Assembly: GCA_043228905.1 (NCBI GenBank)
Contig: JBHGNT010000013.1
Span: 1,240,001 to 1,304,000, forward strand
DNA: 64,000 nt
Source: Azolla caroliniana
Lineage: Eukaryota; Polypodiophyta
Reading direction: 5' to 3'
Numbering within the stretch: the first letter of the stretch is position 1; the number at the start of each line of letters is the position of its first letter. This document shows, piece by piece, positions 9,724-21,500 of this stretch. The notes under the pieces are model-generated. The model was not told the DNA's origin, made no database searches, and worked only from the letters and a program-made list of their open reading frames with translations. Position numbers and translations under genes: made by a program.

Positions 9724-12700
9724 TCAAAAGGAACCTCAAAAATATTCTACAAGTAATCAAATACACCATGGTAATTTCTAATTATACGAAACGTACATCT
9801 TTTTCTGTATTTTAAACCTTACTATCTTCACAAATGAAACGGAAACAAGAATTTACCCCTTCCTTTGCTTCACCATCATTTCCTTCACTTTACAAAATCT
9901 TCCAAAACATCACGATCATATCACAACTATTAGCATTACATGCACTATGAACATTACCTCATTGCCTTTATACATAATATAGGAGACTCTCCGATGTCCC
10001 CAACAAATGATTGTTGATTCATTGACAAGGTTCCCTTCCTTTAATGTTGTGTTTGTACGACATTAAGCTTTTGTGGGCTCAAATAAAAACTCTTTGCAAT
10101 TCTAGTTTGAGGTTAAAACAATGGCTTTACTTGAGCCACTTTATTTATTTATTTACTTGACAAATATAGTGTTGCCCTTTAAACTACTAACGCCCATTGC
10201 TAGAACCATTGATAGTACTACTGAGAGAATTGTATGTATGATCAATTAAAAGCACCACTATGTACTACAACGTTAAATTAATATTTCCATTTAGACATAG
10301 ACTTAAATGTTCATAACTAGCACTCTACCTCGTTTTCACAATATTTACTATTTCGTTCAATATTCATATGAATTACTTTACATCCAACTTTATCAAAAAG
10401 TAAGAAATGGCAAACTTTCACTAGATAATCATGGATGTTACTTGGGGAAACATATGCAATAAATATAACAAAATACTTATGTGTGTGTCCATTTTTGTAA
10501 CAAAAAGTTGACTCTTATTTGAGAATGGAACTTTATTGTAAAATAATATTATTCTTACATGAGGGAAAGTACCCAATGACATGACAAAGAATATTTGTTT
10601 GATTTAAAAACTTTTGAGGCATTGTGATCCATTGATAGATCCTACACGGGTAGAAATTGAGGATAACCATCATGGAAATTGTCATACAAGCTTGTGGAGA
10701 AGTAAGGTACCCCATCTCGAGATATCAAGAATGTTGATGTGCTCGGTCTCAAGCTTGCAAATGCGAAATACTTACAATCCGATATAACCTACATGAAGGT
10801 ACATTACGTGTCTAGTTAGGTTGATGCATGTGAGGAATATTATCATGTGAGCTCTACAATGAGCACAGCTAAATTATTGTACATGGTGTAAGAAACCTAA
10901 TATAAGGAATTATTCTTTTATCAAGCAAAGAGAAGAGAGTTGAGAGAGGATAATGCGTGTGTGTTTAGGTTGTAACGGGCCTTAGAAATTGCAAGAATAT
11001 GATGACAAAGCCAATATCTTAAAAAAGGATTAAACTAGAAGCAATGAAGTTGAGCAATAGTATAGAATGGCACTCGTTAAAATATATAAAATGTTTAAAG
11101 AAACAAGAAGAGCAATCATGAAATTGATGGCATGTTTTTTGCAAGCACCTTTACAAGAAAATTGTGTGAAAAAGAATCATGCACATAAGTTTTGCAACTA
11201 ATGTCGTCAAATCCAGCTTTAAAAATTGATTGTACAACAAAGAAGCATCTAGTTCGAAGTCAAATAACTTCTTTCAATTACAACAAAGTTATGAAGTACA
11301 TTCAACAACTATCACAATGAGCATTTTCGCATTGGACCAAAGCAAATATTCTAAAAAGTTAGAGATGGTACACATTATTTGTAAAGGTCTTTATTGGCAT
11401 GTAAGATGGGGCTAAAGAGTCTATTGCCCTAACATGAGCTTTATTGCAATTTACTTTGCACAAACCTATTTGTCATTTGAATTCATTTGGCTGATTATAT
11501 ATAATTACTTGGGTGTGGGTGGGAACTTCAGTAAACAAAGTGTATCCATAAGATAAATGCATATAGCTCCATGGGGTCGAAAGTTCATTTAATGAAATGT
11601 TTGATAAGATAAATGCATATGAGGCAATCTCAATAGATAGACTTATTGTTTATTTGATAAAATATAACATTGATGCAAGGTGGGTTCATTGGTGTTTATG
11701 GGTCACACTTAGTTTTTACAAGTGACAACTAATATCTTGTCCCATTGTTCCATCAAGTCTCTTCAATGGCTATCATCTTTTAAATTGTCATTTGTAGCAA
11801 TGCCTTCATTTGGAGAGCAATGATTTGGCCTTTACTTTTAGGATTAGAAATACAGAGATGTGGACTAGCAACTTGCAATTACTTCGTTTGGATTGTTTAG
11901 GTGGAGAATAACACTCCTTGTTTCATACAATGTCCTATACTTGGTCAAATTTGGGAGTACACTGTACATTTCTTAGATGTGGCATTTTTTATCACATTGA
12001 TATTTGACACCAACACAACACAAATTACACATTTCAATCCAAGATAAAAGATGTAGATCATTTTCCTTTTCATGAGATCGTAGGAATTGCATCATAATTA
12101 GAGAGAGAGATTCCAATGCCCCTAGAGCTTGGTTAGTTTTCAATATTCCGCATACATTGCACATTACCCGCTATATATAATGGTAGGATTAGTTTTTGAT
12201 GTAGGATGATACTCTCATCTTCATTTCGTGCAAAAGTATTAGTTAACAGATAATGGTGAATGTGTTGCCTTGGTGATGACTTTAAAACACAGATAAATGT
12301 ATGATGGGGTATGGTAATTTTGTATAATGATTGAGCAAGATGCTAAGCATAGATTCCTTAGATACCCAAATGCTAGGGCAAATTGGGTTGTTTTGCTCCA
12401 ACTTTGGGCATTGTTAACAAAGAATGTTTCATCACTCTTCCAATAGTTTTTTATTCAGGAACTAGGGTTTTACCTTCTTAATCATATAAGGTTATGGTAT
12501 GATTGGGTTTTGAGAAATGAATTCTTGTTTGATGGTCTCCATGGAGTACAATAGATTGGTAGGTTCAAAGGAAAATGGATTTGGCAATTTTTTGCAACCG
12601 TTGTCTACGAGTGTCGCGCACCTTATAGGATTTGCCTTGCCATAAGATTCTTACAATTCTAGTAAGGATAGGAGGGTTTTTCATTTGTATTCATGTTGTT

Positions 12701-14169
12701 TTGATATAAATATACATTTGCGGGAAAAAGATTCCGATGGCTAGCACGTCTGTAAAGAAATGATGTAATATTTTACTACAACACCACATTGCATCCATAA
12801 ATCTATGTGATGAGCTAGTGCTTGTTAATACAAACAAATTATGTATATCATATGTCACTATTTATGTATATACAAGTGTATTAAGTCTATTAATATATAT
12901 ATGATATATCCATGCCTTTCTATCTTTCCTATCTTTATGCAGCTTTACAAAACTCTTCCATTTTATACCTGAAAACCAAAGCTACTTTTAAAGAATACCC
13001 AAAAGCTCGTATTTTTTCACGTTTGACTTTACAATAACTTTACAAAGCATACATACTTGCAGGTCTAACAACATGGCAAATATGGAAGCACCACTGCCGC
13101 AGGATCTTCCAAGGGAAGCCCATCTCGCCAACAAAGGTAATCATGGAACTTTAGGATCACCTCATCGTCTTCCTTTGTGGGTCATATGAAGATATTCAAG
13201 GCGAAGCGGACTAAACATCCAAGGCACAAGTAACCTTCATTTTGAAATGGAATGGAATGTCAATGCTGCATTTGCAAGGCCCTTGCAAGGTGACAATATA
13301 CAATGGTGCTATCTCCCGCCGAAATGGCTCTTCCCACCGGGGACTCCCCCCCATGCGACATCCTCCCACTATCCCTGGACAATAGAAGGATCCCTCTAGT
13401 TTAGAGTTAATCGAAGCCACGGAGCTCTATATAAGGCCTGGCCCTTGTACATATGGTACCTCATGTATTTCTTCCTAACTAATGGGTAACATATTTTTTT
13501 GGAAAAAAAAAAACTTTACAAAGCAAGCTTCTCAAAACGAATGGGCATTGCAACAAATTTGGAAGAAAGACATCCACATGATTGCACAATCAATGATGGA
13601 GGGAGGTGGGAACATCACACCGTGGTTTTCCTAAGGAAACACAATTAAAGCCCCAAAAAAGCTATGAATCGAGAAAATCGCCGCAGAGTGTCCATGTTGA
13701 TTTGCTCAAAATTGTCAAAGGGTAGTACACTGATGCAGGTGAGGAAGATTATGTCCATGCATGTTTCGGACGAGAGCTTGTAGATATATGTACATGTGTA
13801 AGGGTTCCGGTCGGGAGATCCGCAACTTTGTCCGGCCAGGGCCCGAAAAGGACGAGTACCCGAGAGAAAACACGAGGGAATTCGTTCACTTCTTTGCCAA
13901 CGTAATTCTCTTCATCTTTTGTGAGCCCTAATTTTGTTTTGTTGTGAACCTTTTCAATATGTACATAAATAAATAATTAATTAATTAAAATAATTTATAA
14001 ATAAATAGAAGAAGACCTCTTTGCTAAATAAGTACATAATAAATCATCTGCGTCACACAAAAAGAAAACAATCATTATTTTTTATGAATTTAATAATAAA
14101 CAATTTCCAGCATGGAAATTGTCGTACTATCATCCATCCGTACAACAGAAGGCCGGAAGGGGCGCGTGC
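9721..14169. other. Intergenic AT-rich DNA, no gene recognised
   Basis: Both strands show only short open frames with no recognised domain. A TATATAAG-like motif at 13,422-13,428 lies in a block of more even composition (13,200-13,450), possibly a remnant of an old element. AATTAATTAATT and TAAATAAATA runs occur near 13,970-14,010. Confidence 0.4.
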
Positions 14170-14364
14170 TGACGTGGAGCAACCGGCGTAGAGTTAAGAC
14201 AGAATTTGAAAGGCATGTGAGCTGACGTGGAATGGCGTTCAGATTGGCCGGCGTGCTGGTGGTGAGACGTCCGCCACGTGGGCGGAGTATACCAATGATG
14301 TGGTGCCACGTGGACGACATAGACCATGGGAACCCACGTGTCGCGACACAATGGGCGTGACGTG
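14170..14364 (+). promoter_or_regulatory. Cluster of six ACGTG elements (three G-boxes, three TGACGTGG) upstream of the TDR-like gene
   Basis: Palindromic CACGTG occurs at 14,275, 14,307 and 14,335. TGACGTGG occurs at 14,170, 14,224 and 14,358. Such ACGT-core boxes bind bZIP factors (ABF/HY5 type) and, for CACGTG, bHLH factors (PIF type). Their position 0.8-1.0 kb before the start codon fits a proximal promoter. Use by the kinase gene is inferred. Confidence 0.65.
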
Positions 14365-14685
14365 GCTGAATGGGCCGGGGAGGAGGCACGCGGCTGGCTC
14401 CCCAAAGTTTTTTTTTTTAAAAGTAATTATAATTACAGTTTGTTTCATCAAACTCAAATACGAATTTCGGCCGACCCATTTATTTATTTGTCGAATTCAC
14501 AACCCAGAAAAAAATAAAATAAAAAAAACAAAAACAAATAAATAATAAATAATAATAAACACAAAATAAAGAAAAAGAGATGGAAGTGTCATTGTTATAG
14601 GGCCAGAGGCAATTCTAGAGAGAGAATCTCAGAGAGAGAGAGAGACAGAGGCACAGTATTTAGAGTGAGAATTTCCGGGAGATTC

Positions 14686-14721
<36 letters not shown>

Positions 14722-15176
14722 TTCTCTGCTTCTTCTTCTTCTTCATCTTCTTCTTTGTCTCTCAAATAAAGCTTCTCTCTTTTGTAAAGCTAAGCAGGCG
14801 GACGTTCTTCAACTCTGCAGAAGGAAGGAAGGAAGCAAGGAAGAAACTCCTCTTTTGAACAGTTTTGATTCTATTCATTTACACTGATCATCTTTTCTAT
14901 GTTCTGCCTGTTTTTTCCATTTATCACAAAAAGAAAGGAAATAAAACATTTGCAAGCTTTTTCTTCATGTGACCAATCAACTAGTCATCAAAATGAGATA
15001 TATATATGTGTACATTCAGCACCATGCCTTACAGAGTGTGTAGATCTCTCTCTCTCTCTCTAAATCAGGAGTGCTTAAGTCTACTCCTTGGTGAGATGAA
15101 TCTGCATAAATCATGCTCATGAATCTGCTATGCAGTCATCCAAATTTGTATTTCCAGTGAATTGTATTGGAATCCA
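14365..15176 (+). promoter_or_regulatory. Core promoter and long 5' leader of the TDR-like gene, with GA-rich tracts
   Basis: An A/T-rich stretch at 14,400-14,580 is followed by GAGAGA tracts at 14,632-14,645 and 14,692-14,718, a CTTCTTCTTCTTCTTC run at 14,729-14,754 and a CTCTCTCTCT run near 15,048-15,061. Plant 5' leaders often carry such GA/CT repeats (BBR/BPC binding). I could not fix the transcription start. Several short upstream ATGs occur between 14,899 and 15,133. Confidence 0.45.
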
Positions 15177-18100
15177 ATGGCTAACATGGTGCTAATCTGG
15201 CACATTCCACTGCCACTACTTCTACTATTACCATTATTACTACCCTTCCTACTCTCTGATACAGTCCATCTCTGCGCTTCGGCCCTACACACAGGAGGGA
15301 ATTATGCCCCGGAAATCGAAGCCCTACTCTCGCTCAAATCCTCGCTCCATGATCCCGACCACAACCTCCGAGACTGGCGAGTAACATCATCCCCCGATGC
15401 GTGCTCTTGGAGGGGGGTCATATGCAATGCCTCTTCTTCTTCTTCATCTTCTTCGTCTTCCGTGGTCATCGGCCTCGATCTCTCCAACCTAAACCTGTCG
15501 GGCACCATCTCCGGCTCCATCCAACAGCTCCCGGCCCTCACGAGCCTCAACATATCCAACAACAACTTCGGCGGGGAGCTCCCCGTCTCCTTCACAAACC
15601 TCACCAAACTCCAGTTCCTCGACATTAGCCACAATGACTTCAATGGCACCATCCCTCCCGGCTTCTTCCGGCTCAAGTCCCTCCTCAACTTCACAGCCTA
15701 CAGCAATTCCTTCACCGGGGAGCTCCCCGAAGAATTCGTCCACCTGCCTTCGCTCCGGCACTTTGACTTGAGCGGAAGCTACTTCTCCGGCCCCATTCCT
15801 TCTTCGTATGGAGCTCTCTCTTCGGTCGAGTACCTCGACCTCTCAGGTAACTTGCTGAATGGCACCATTCCTCCTCAATTGGGGAGCTTGCCTTCGGTTC
15901 GGATGCTAAAGCTAGGTTGGAACCAATATAGCGGTGGTATACCCCCGGAGCTCGGCAACCTCTCTTCCACATTAGAGTACCTAGACCTTGCTGGGGCCGA
16001 GCTCTTGGGTCCCATACCCAGCGAGCTCGGAAAGCTTTCTCGGCTTGATACCCTATTCCTCTATAAAAACCGTCTCTCGGATTTCATCCCGCCGGAGCTA
16101 GGTAACATCTCTACACTTATGTCTTTGGACCTCTCCCAGAACATGCTTTCGGGTCCGATCCCGCCCGCCTTCTCGGGCCTAGTCAACCTCACTCTGTTGA
16201 GCTTGATGTATAACAACTTGAGCGGGCCCGTGCCCCGAGCCATTGCTGATTTGCCCTATCTAGCCATCTTCCTCATATGGAACAATTCGCTCTCCGGAAC
16301 ACTCCCTCAAGAGCTCGGGAAATCTTCATCTTTACTATGGTTCGATGCCTCGGCCAACCTATTCTCAGGCCCAGTCCCACCAAACCTATGTGCTGGCGGC
16401 CGGCTATTCAAACTAATGCTTTTCTCTAACTCGTTCACGGGTCCGATACCAGAAAGCCTGGCACAATGCCATTCTCTATGGCGCCTCCGACTGGAAGGGA
16501 ACCAGCTAAACGGAACGATACCTCCGGGTTTCGGTTCCTTGCGGAACTTCACATACCTTGATGTCTCTCACAATCAGATTTCAGGTCCCCTGCCCCAAGA
16601 TCTCTTCTCTTCCTCCCTATTGCAGAATTTGGATGTGTCATTCAACCCTCTCGATTGTGCCTTTCCGGACGCGATATGGGAGATGGAGAGCTTGCAAAAG
16701 CTCTATGCATCTTCGTGCAACTTCTCAGGTAGCATCTCAAAGATCGGCCGATGCCCGCCCCTCATCACGTTGGATCTTTCCGGAAACCGCCTTAATGGGG
16801 GTATATCTTCGGGAATAGGTCATTGCCAGAAGCTCATCCTGCTCAACCTCACGAATAATGAATTGAGCGGACCTATCCCGAATGAGCTCGCTAGCCTGCC
16901 TGTTCTTTCCACGATATACCTCTCCCACAACTCTCTCAACGGAACGATCCCGCAAGACTTCCAAAATGCCACTGCATTAGAGGTGCTCGACATTTCGTAC
17001 AACGATCTTTCAGGTGTGGTGCCTTCATCAGGTCTCTTTAAGATCATCAATCCGAGCATGTTAGCCGGGAACAAAGCCCTATGTGGTGGGGTTCTAGGCC
17101 CTTGTCAAGGGCTAGACAATGGAGTCATAGCACCTCCTTCCCCAGGTACAAACAAGAAACTAAGCCTCGGCCGTATGGCATGGGTTGTCGGATCCATCTT
17201 CGCAATGACCATAGTCATCTTGATGGCGGGATCACGGTGCTTCTATAAGCAGTATAGGTGGTACATATGTAGCAAATTGATCCTCAGGAGGCATGATGGG
17301 GATGAGAATGGATGGAAGCTCACCGCGTTTCAAAGGCTAAGCTTCACCGCGTCCGACATTGTGCAATGCTTGACGACGGACAACATCATTGGAATGGGCG
17401 CGGCCGGGACAGTGTATCGAGCGGACGTGCCGAGCGGGGAGGTTGTAGCCGTGAAGAAGCTATGGAGGAGCCAAAAGGATGTCGAAGTGAAAGAAGAAAA
17501 GATACTCGGAGAAGTGGATGTGCTCGGAAGTGTAAGGCATAGGAACATAGTGAGATTGCTAGGTTATTGCTCAAACAATGAGACAACTCTCCTCTTGTAT
17601 GAGTATATGCCTAATGGGAGCTTGGGTGATTTGCTACATGGGAACAAAGAAGCCAATGTCCTAGCTGATTGGATGACAAGGTATAAGATTGCTATGGGGG
17701 TTGCTCAAGGTCTATGTTACTTGCATCACGACTGTTTCCCGGTCATTGTGCACCGAGATGTGAAATCAAACAACATTCTACTCGACACGAACATGGAGGC
17801 TCGAGTAGCTGACTTTGGAGTTGCTAAGCTTATTGAGGCCCCCGAGTCCATGTCCGTTGTGGCAGGGTCCTATGGTTACATTGCGCCAGGTATAACTTTA
17901 ATCTATGATGCAACAATCTTATGTCTTTAATCTCTCTAGGGAATCATATAGTAGGTCTTAAGTGTGTGTGGAGACCATTGTAGAATCGAGATATGCACTA
18001 CTTATATGTATCTAATGCTAGGTTTGCAAGTTGAGTATACTCAACCTAATCTATGTTAAGTTGATTACCCAATCTTTCTTTTGTTTTTGTGCACACGAGA

Positions 18101-18518
18101 GAAAAGCAAGCCTTATTGACGATGGATTGTGATTCTTCTTTCTTGTGTGGTGGTTCCAGAGTATGCATATACAATGCAAGTGGACGAGAAGAGTGACATA
18201 TACAGCTATGGCGTGGTGTTGTTAGAGCTATTGACCGGGAAGAGGCCGATAGAGCCCGAGTTCGGAGAGTCGGTAAACATAGTGGAATGGGTGAAGGAGA
18301 AGGTTCATTCAAGGAGTGAAGAAGAAGGTGTGGGGGAGGTGTTGGATGCCAACATTGGGTCTTCTCTAAGTTGGGTGAGAGAAGAGATGACACTTGTGCT
18401 AAGAGTGGCCCTCCTTTGCACTAGCAAGCCCCCTATCGAACGCCCTAGCATGAGAGATGTGGTCACCATGCTATGTGAAGCTAAGCCTAGGAGGAAACAA
18501 ACACCACCCACCCAATAG
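15177..18518 (+). CDS. TDR/PXY-like: TDR/PXY-like leucine-rich-repeat receptor kinase (two exons)
   Basis: The CDS is exon 1 at 15,177-17,889 and exon 2 at 18,160-18,518, giving 1,023 residues (Arabidopsis TDR has about 1,041). The start ATG (context CCAATGG) precedes a signal peptide with a long Leu run (residues 1-36). Then come the LRR N-cap with CSWRGVIC, a poly-Ser tract, some twenty LRRs, a second Cys pair near LCGGVLGPC, and a membrane segment at about 667-690. The kinase has a Gly loop GMGAAGTVY (~738), [13 protein letters not shown] (~859), DFG (~879) and APE, the last split by the intron. The phrases [13 protein letters not shown] and [16 protein letters not shown] are typical of the TDIF receptor clade, which controls vascular stem cells at the plasma membrane. 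MOL1-type relatives are the main alternative. Confidence 0.88.
17890..18159 (+). other. Phase-1 intron of the TDR-like gene (270 bp)
   Basis: The donor is GTATAACT after CCAG. The acceptor is GGTTCCAG before AGTATGC. The intron splits the Glu codon of the APE motif. If retained, the frame meets a stop after about 13 codons and yields a receptor lacking the kinase C-lobe. Confidence 0.9.
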
Positions 18519-21500
18519 TATCTATCACACACAAACTCTCGACTCATCTTTGTAATATCCAATATGTAAGTTGTAACAAACATTTGAGCATCATCTCTTT
18601 TATATACGAGAATGACCCAACTCCGCTCCGCCCATGTTTTTATGCCCAATTCCAAACAGCACTTTCCAGCCCCCCTCTTTTTGATACCGAGTTTTGCTAA
18701 CCCATCTTTGAAGATGTAGTTTTGTAATACCAATGTATTGCTCGTTTAATGCTTCTTCTTGGAACGTGTCCCATCGTGACATATGGCGTACTACGTCCAT
18801 GGCACTAGCATCGGCCGTTTGATGTTTCCTCATCATATATATTCATATGCATTAAACATCTTGAATGGTGTACTATGCCCATGGCACTTCCACATGATGT
18901 TTCCTCTTGCATATGAGGATCTTGAATCATGCCCCATGGTGCTTACCTTTTTTGGTGCTTCCTCCAACCTACACATATCCATTTCTTCTCTTTCACTTCT
19001 TTGCAAGGGCTCTTGATAGAACATGACACGTAGGATGTCCTTATGAATTGTTCCTCATGGATTTTGTCCATCCTTGATGGTTTCATTTTAGGTGTAGGAG
19101 GTGTTTATTTCATTACCTTCGTGTTTTTATGTCTTGTATTGATGATAGTTTGGTCAATTGCATCGAAATGTGGTCTTATATCATAATATTCGTTGATTGT
19201 ATCATATGGATCTCCCCACACTACAATATCTCGTGATGATCTTATATCCTAATGTCCATACATTTTATCCTTTGGGTCTTCATACACATTGGTTTCTAAT
19301 GTATATTTATGGTGCATTTAATGTTCACCCATTTTAAGGTCAAGAAGATGTAATTGCATCTTCTGTTGCTATTTTGGCTCACCAAGATCATGTTTCATTT
19401 GCAAGTTGTATTCTTATGCAACAACAGTGTTATTATACGAAAGTCTTGTTCTTTGTCATGTTGGTCTTTGGGACACTTTATCCTTTGGGTCTTCACATGC
19501 ATCAACCCCTCATTGAAGTATATTAGATGTTAACGTCCACTTGTTTTTTTATTCTCCAAGTGCTCAAATGCATAATTTTGTTGTAGTGGCAACTTGATGT
19601 TTTGGTCATTTCACATGTTTTATACAAAGCTAGATTGTGCTTGGATTCAATTTATACCTTTGTTAGAATGGTTATTGCACGTCTCTTGAATCATTAGTAC
19701 AACCAAGGAAGACTAAGAAATGCACAATAAGGTAGGTAGGCACCCATTCATATATACAAAAGAAACCCTATATCTAGTGTCTCGATCATATGACTATCTA
19801 CATTGTGCTTGGACAAGGCGATCCATATTTGAATGTGCTTATCTCCAGCCTTAATCTCAATACCTTATAAGTATACACATCCACTTAAAAAAGACTCAGT
19901 ACTCTCGCAATTGGAAGTAGGGGAAGTCATCATGTTACCTCAAGAGCCGGATCCTTATGACATGTGGAATCATTTTCAACGTTATCTAAATTCTTTAATT
20001 GTGCACATATGAGAATTTTGTAGCCTTAGTAATTGCTTACAATCTACTATGTGTAGGTGCCGTAACATTTCGGCTACCGTTGTTCCTGTGATGCCTTAAT
20101 ATTGATGTGTAAACACGAGGATTTCTGGTCGTATCAAAGAGCTTCACCATGCACACGTATATTTCTCGTGTACACAAATTTAAAATTTTAGTGATGCATT
20201 TTCCTTTTGTGTTCTCTTCACTCATACACCTTGTAACGATTGAGTGAATTAAATATATATCTCTGCAATTAATGTAGAGACATATAGAACCATTAATGTG
20301 CAATTCATTGAAACTTGAGATTGTATCCCAAGTGTGGTACTTCTTGTACACACTTTCAACTCAAAGGACAACTTCATTGATACATTGTTTAGCACAATAT
20401 TCAGTTTGGAGATGCAATAAAATAATTTGGGTGCTCCACACCAAAGGTAATAAATGCAAATTTCCAAGCTATGATTAAGTTACCGTGGTAAAAAATGTAT
20501 AAACCACCAAGGAAAGTTGTGCATTCCGGCTCATCGCTACAAGTTAAAGAATACAATGGTATTCCATGTTAATATTCGCTTTTATGAAACTAGTAGAAAT
20601 TGAAAGAGGTAAGGTTGAATAACATTTTTTGCAACAGATTTTTCTGATTCCTTGAGGAAACAACCAACCCCCTCGTCGAAGCATCCCTTTATACAAATTA
20701 TGTAATCGGGTTCGGCTAAACTATCTAGGGAGAGTCCTATGAGAAAGAAGCTATGTAGGGGTGTCACAATGTCATGCTTGTCTTTGAAAGGTCATACCTT
20801 TGATGAGAGGTTCCTATTGATCAGCCTAATCGTTGGGAGATTATGTTCCCTCTCAAGTGAAAAAAATAGGGATTTACTACGGTTCCCAATATAATCACCG
20901 AGATGGACTTTAAATGAGGAGATAATAGGAAGTAAATTTGGTTCCAGTATCAATCTTAAAGCATATTTTTCCATTGTAAACTTATTGAAACACCAATCAA
21001 ATTTGTTTGAGCAAAAAGAGGAAAAGAAAATTATGTAAATCCAAAAGCACTTATTAGATCACCAAGTCATGGTCATAAAAGAATTCAAAATTGTAATGAT
21101 TAGAATGATTCGAAAATGTCTAGCTCATTGAATGGATCTTGTTCAAGAAATTCAAGGAAATCAGATGTGCACATGATGTGTTTTAGTATGGATATTTCTA
21201 AGGACATCTCAAAATCTTATTTCATAGTTGGCATAAGGTCTTTAGCATCTCAAAATATACAAGCACAACATGAAAAATATCATCTTCGTTGCGTCCACTT
21301 GGAGTTGTTATACATATCTCAATACTTGAATGTTTATAGTTGTGAGGTTAATGTATCTCAATGTAAATGGAGATGCACTTATGAAAGTTTATGCTTTAAC
21401 AAATCATGCACATTATTTTCCTTAGTTCAGCAATAAGGGAAACCACTTATATTAGTTATTAGGCCTTAGGTTTATGGTTTTGGTAACAAAGGATGCTTAG

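Noticed and set aside
15162-15176. Earlier TTG start for the TDR-like gene (five residues upstream)
   Set aside because: Plant nuclear genes start at ATG. The first in-frame ATG is 15,177, in good context and directly before the signal peptide.
15302-17586. Minus-strand and +2/+3 open frames of 60-130 codons across the kinase gene
   Set aside because: They are shadows of the GC-rich LRR and kinase coding sequence, with no domain of their own.
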